In this document: positions 62,724-64,000 of the stretch, one piece after another
Numbering within the stretch: position 1 is the stretch's first letter
How the letters are laid out: each line of letters begins with the position of its first letter
Source of the DNA: Actinomyces lilanjuaniae
Lineage (GTDB): Bacteria > Actinomycetota > Actinomycetes > Actinomycetales > Actinomycetaceae
Direction of reading: 5' to 3'
Length of the DNA stretch: 64,000 nucleotides
Assembly (NCBI RefSeq): GCF_003606385.1
Contig: NZ_CP032514.1
Location: forward strand, 868,001 to 932,000
The notes under the pieces: model-generated
What the model saw: only the letters and a program-made list of their open reading frames with translations
Told to the model about the DNA's origin: nothing
Database searches by the model: none
Made by a program: the position numbers and the translations under genes

Positions 62724-63959
62724 ATGGATCTGTACGAGTACCAGGCTAGGGGACTGTTCGGTTCCCACGGCGTCCCGGTTCCCGGCGGGGTCGTCGCCAC
62801 CACGGCGGACCAGGCGGAGACTGCCGCCCGTGACCTCCTGGGGGAGGGGGGCGGCCTCGTCGTGGTCAAGGCCCAGGTCAAGACCGGTGGGAGGGGTAAG
62901 GCCGGGGGCGTCAGGCTCGCCCGCAGTCCGGCCGAGGCCCGCTCCCACGCCGAGGCGATCCTGGGCATGGACATCAAGGGGCACGTGGTGGGCAGCGTCC
63001 TGGTCTCCCAGGGTGTTGACATCGCTGAGGAGTACTACGTCTCCATCCTCCTGGACCGCGCTCGCCGCCAGTACCTGGCCATGTGCTCGCGCGAGGGCGG
63101 CATGGAGATCGAGACCCTGGCCCGGGAGCGTCCCCAGGCCCTGGCGCAGGTGCCGGTTGATCCCCTGGAGGGGCTGACCCCGCAGGTAGCCGACAGGATC
63201 GTGGAGGCAGCGGGACCCTTCCCCGGGGAAGTCGCCGCCCAGGTGGCCCTGACCATCACCCGTCTGTGGGAGGTCCTCACCGCCGAGGACGCGACGCTGG
63301 TCGAGGTCAATCCCCTGGTGCTGACCCCTCAGGGGGAGGTCCTCGCTGTGGACGGCAAGGTCACCTTGGACGACAACGCCCGTTTCCGCCACCCCGGCCA
63401 CGCCGACCTGGCCGACGTCGGTGCGCGCGACCCGCTGGAGGACAGGGCCAGGCAGGCGGGCCTCAGCTATGTGCGTCTGGACGGCCAGGTCGGCGTGCTG
63501 GGCAACGGTGCCGGGCTGGTCATGGCCACCCTCGACGTCGTCGCCGCGGCCGGGGCGAGGCACGGAGGCATGCGGCCGGCGAACTTCCTGGACCTAGGAG
63601 GTGGTTCCTCCGCACAGGCTATGGCTGCCGGCCTGGAGGTGGTCGCCTCCGACCCCCAGGTGCGTGCCATCCTCGTCAACGTCTTCGGGGGCATCACCTC
63701 CTGCGACACGGTGGCCGAGGGCATCGTGTCGGCCGTGGAGACCCTGGGCGGGCTGCCCAAGCCGGTGGTAGTGCGCCTAGACGGCAACAACGCGCCTCTG
63801 GCGCACCAGATCCTGGAGGAGGCCGCCATCGACGGCGTCACGGTGGCAGGGACCATGGACGGGGCCGCCGACCTCGTCGCCGCTGTTGCCGAGCAGAGTG
63901 CCGGGCAGGCTGCGGCCGCGCCTGCCGGGAGGACCCGAGCCGAGGAGGCCAAGCGATGA
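62724..63959 (+). CDS. sucC: Succinate-CoA ligase (ADP-forming), beta subunit
   Basis: TCA-cycle enzyme making ATP and succinate from succinyl-CoA. ATP-grasp N-terminus [37 protein letters not shown], and [32 protein letters not shown]. The C-terminal ligase domain has [24 protein letters not shown] and [11 protein letters not shown]. About 411 residues. ATG 62724 with TAAGGA upstream. The stop overlaps the sucD start (ATGA). Confidence 0.96.
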   Translation: MDLYEYQARGLFGSHGVPVPGGVVATTADQAETAARDLLGEGGGLVVVKAQVKTGGRGKAGGVRLARSPAEARSHAEAILGMDIKGHVVGSVLVSQGVDIAEEYYVSILLDRARRQYLAMCSREGGMEIETLARERPQALAQVPVDPLEGLTPQVADRIVEAAGPFPGEVAAQVALTITRLWEVLTAEDATLVEVNPLVLTPQGEVLAVDGKVTLDDNARFRHPGHADLADVGARDPLEDRARQAGLSYVRLDGQVGVLGNGAGLVMATLDVVAAAGARHGGMRPANFLDLGGGSSAQAMAAGLEVVASDPQVRAILVNVFGGITSCDTVAEGIVSAVETLGGLPKPVVVRLDGNNAPLAHQILEEAAIDGVTVAGTMDGAADLVAAVAEQSAGQAAAAPAGRTRAEEAKR

Positions 63960-64000
63960 GCATCTTCCTGACTGAGGCCGACCGTGTCGTCGTCCAGGGC
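63956..64000 (+). CDS. sucD: Succinate-CoA ligase alpha subunit, start only
   Basis: The last 45 bases encode [15 protein letters not shown], the expected beginning of SucD, with ATG overlapping the sucC stop (ATGA). The gene continues beyond the window. The CoA-binding and phosphohistidine regions are not visible here. Confidence 0.85.
   Translation, partial: MSIFLTEADRVVVQG

Overview
This window comes from a high-GC actinobacterium, most likely Actinomyces or a close relative. The gene order hom-thrB / rho-rpmE-prfA-prmC, the Rho with a long Arg/Asp/Gly-rich insertion, an LPXTG-type surface protein, GTG starts and the strong G/C third-position bias all fit. The taxon is inferred from gene content and style, not from a database match.

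Layout. 0-8.3 kb: an M23 peptidase, a glycerophosphodiesterase, tRNA-Arg(CCG), a divergent mntH/argS pair and a frameshifted lysA. 8.7-10.5 kb: a sortase-type adhesin broken by frameshifts. 10.9-14.8 kb: hom-thrB, then a luciferase-like monooxygenase followed by the decayed remnant of a flavin reductase. 15.1-20.2 kb: rho, rpmE, prfA, prmC, with strong terminators. 20.3-27.5 kb: a LacI-controlled sugar or polyol (inositol-like) locus of transporter, Gfo/Idh/MocA dehydrogenase, regulator and TIM-barrel isomerase, with CACGTG-centred operators, followed by an NmrA-like and a SnoaL-like gene. 27.7-30.4 kb: a TsnR-like 23S rRNA methyltransferase, a pfpI-marR pair with its own palindromic operator, and a HepT-MntA toxin-antitoxin pair. 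30.6-47.0 kb: a PcrA/UvrD helicase, an ImmA/IrrE-type peptidase, a GH84 hexosaminidase, a DHA2 exporter, a PAS-like protein and a divergent GH31/GH13 glucosidase pair.

47.0-54.5 kb is visibly lower in GC and reads as an acquired island. It holds an ArsR-type regulator and a tightly overlapping minus-strand operon: an alpha/alpha-toroid (prenyltransferase/terpene-cyclase repeat) protein, a double hexapeptide acyltransferase, a GT-B glycosyltransferase, a chorismate-lyase-like protein and an MFS exporter. I read this as a small, unfamiliar biosynthetic cluster. Its first gene has a run of eight C in the first codons that puts the best start codon out of frame, which is either a phase-variation switch or a base-call error. 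A truncated IS110 transposase abuts the island, followed by ABC-transporter remnants and a response regulator.

57.4-64 kb: an overlapping EamA transporter/Nudix/HAD operon, a eukaryote-type tandem phosphofructokinase split by frameshifts, and sucC with the start of sucD.

Many conserved genes here (lysA, the adhesin, GH13, pfkA and perhaps the M23 gene) are interrupted by shifts that one extra G or C would mostly repair. Homopolymer undercalling in the assembly is at least as likely as true gene decay.
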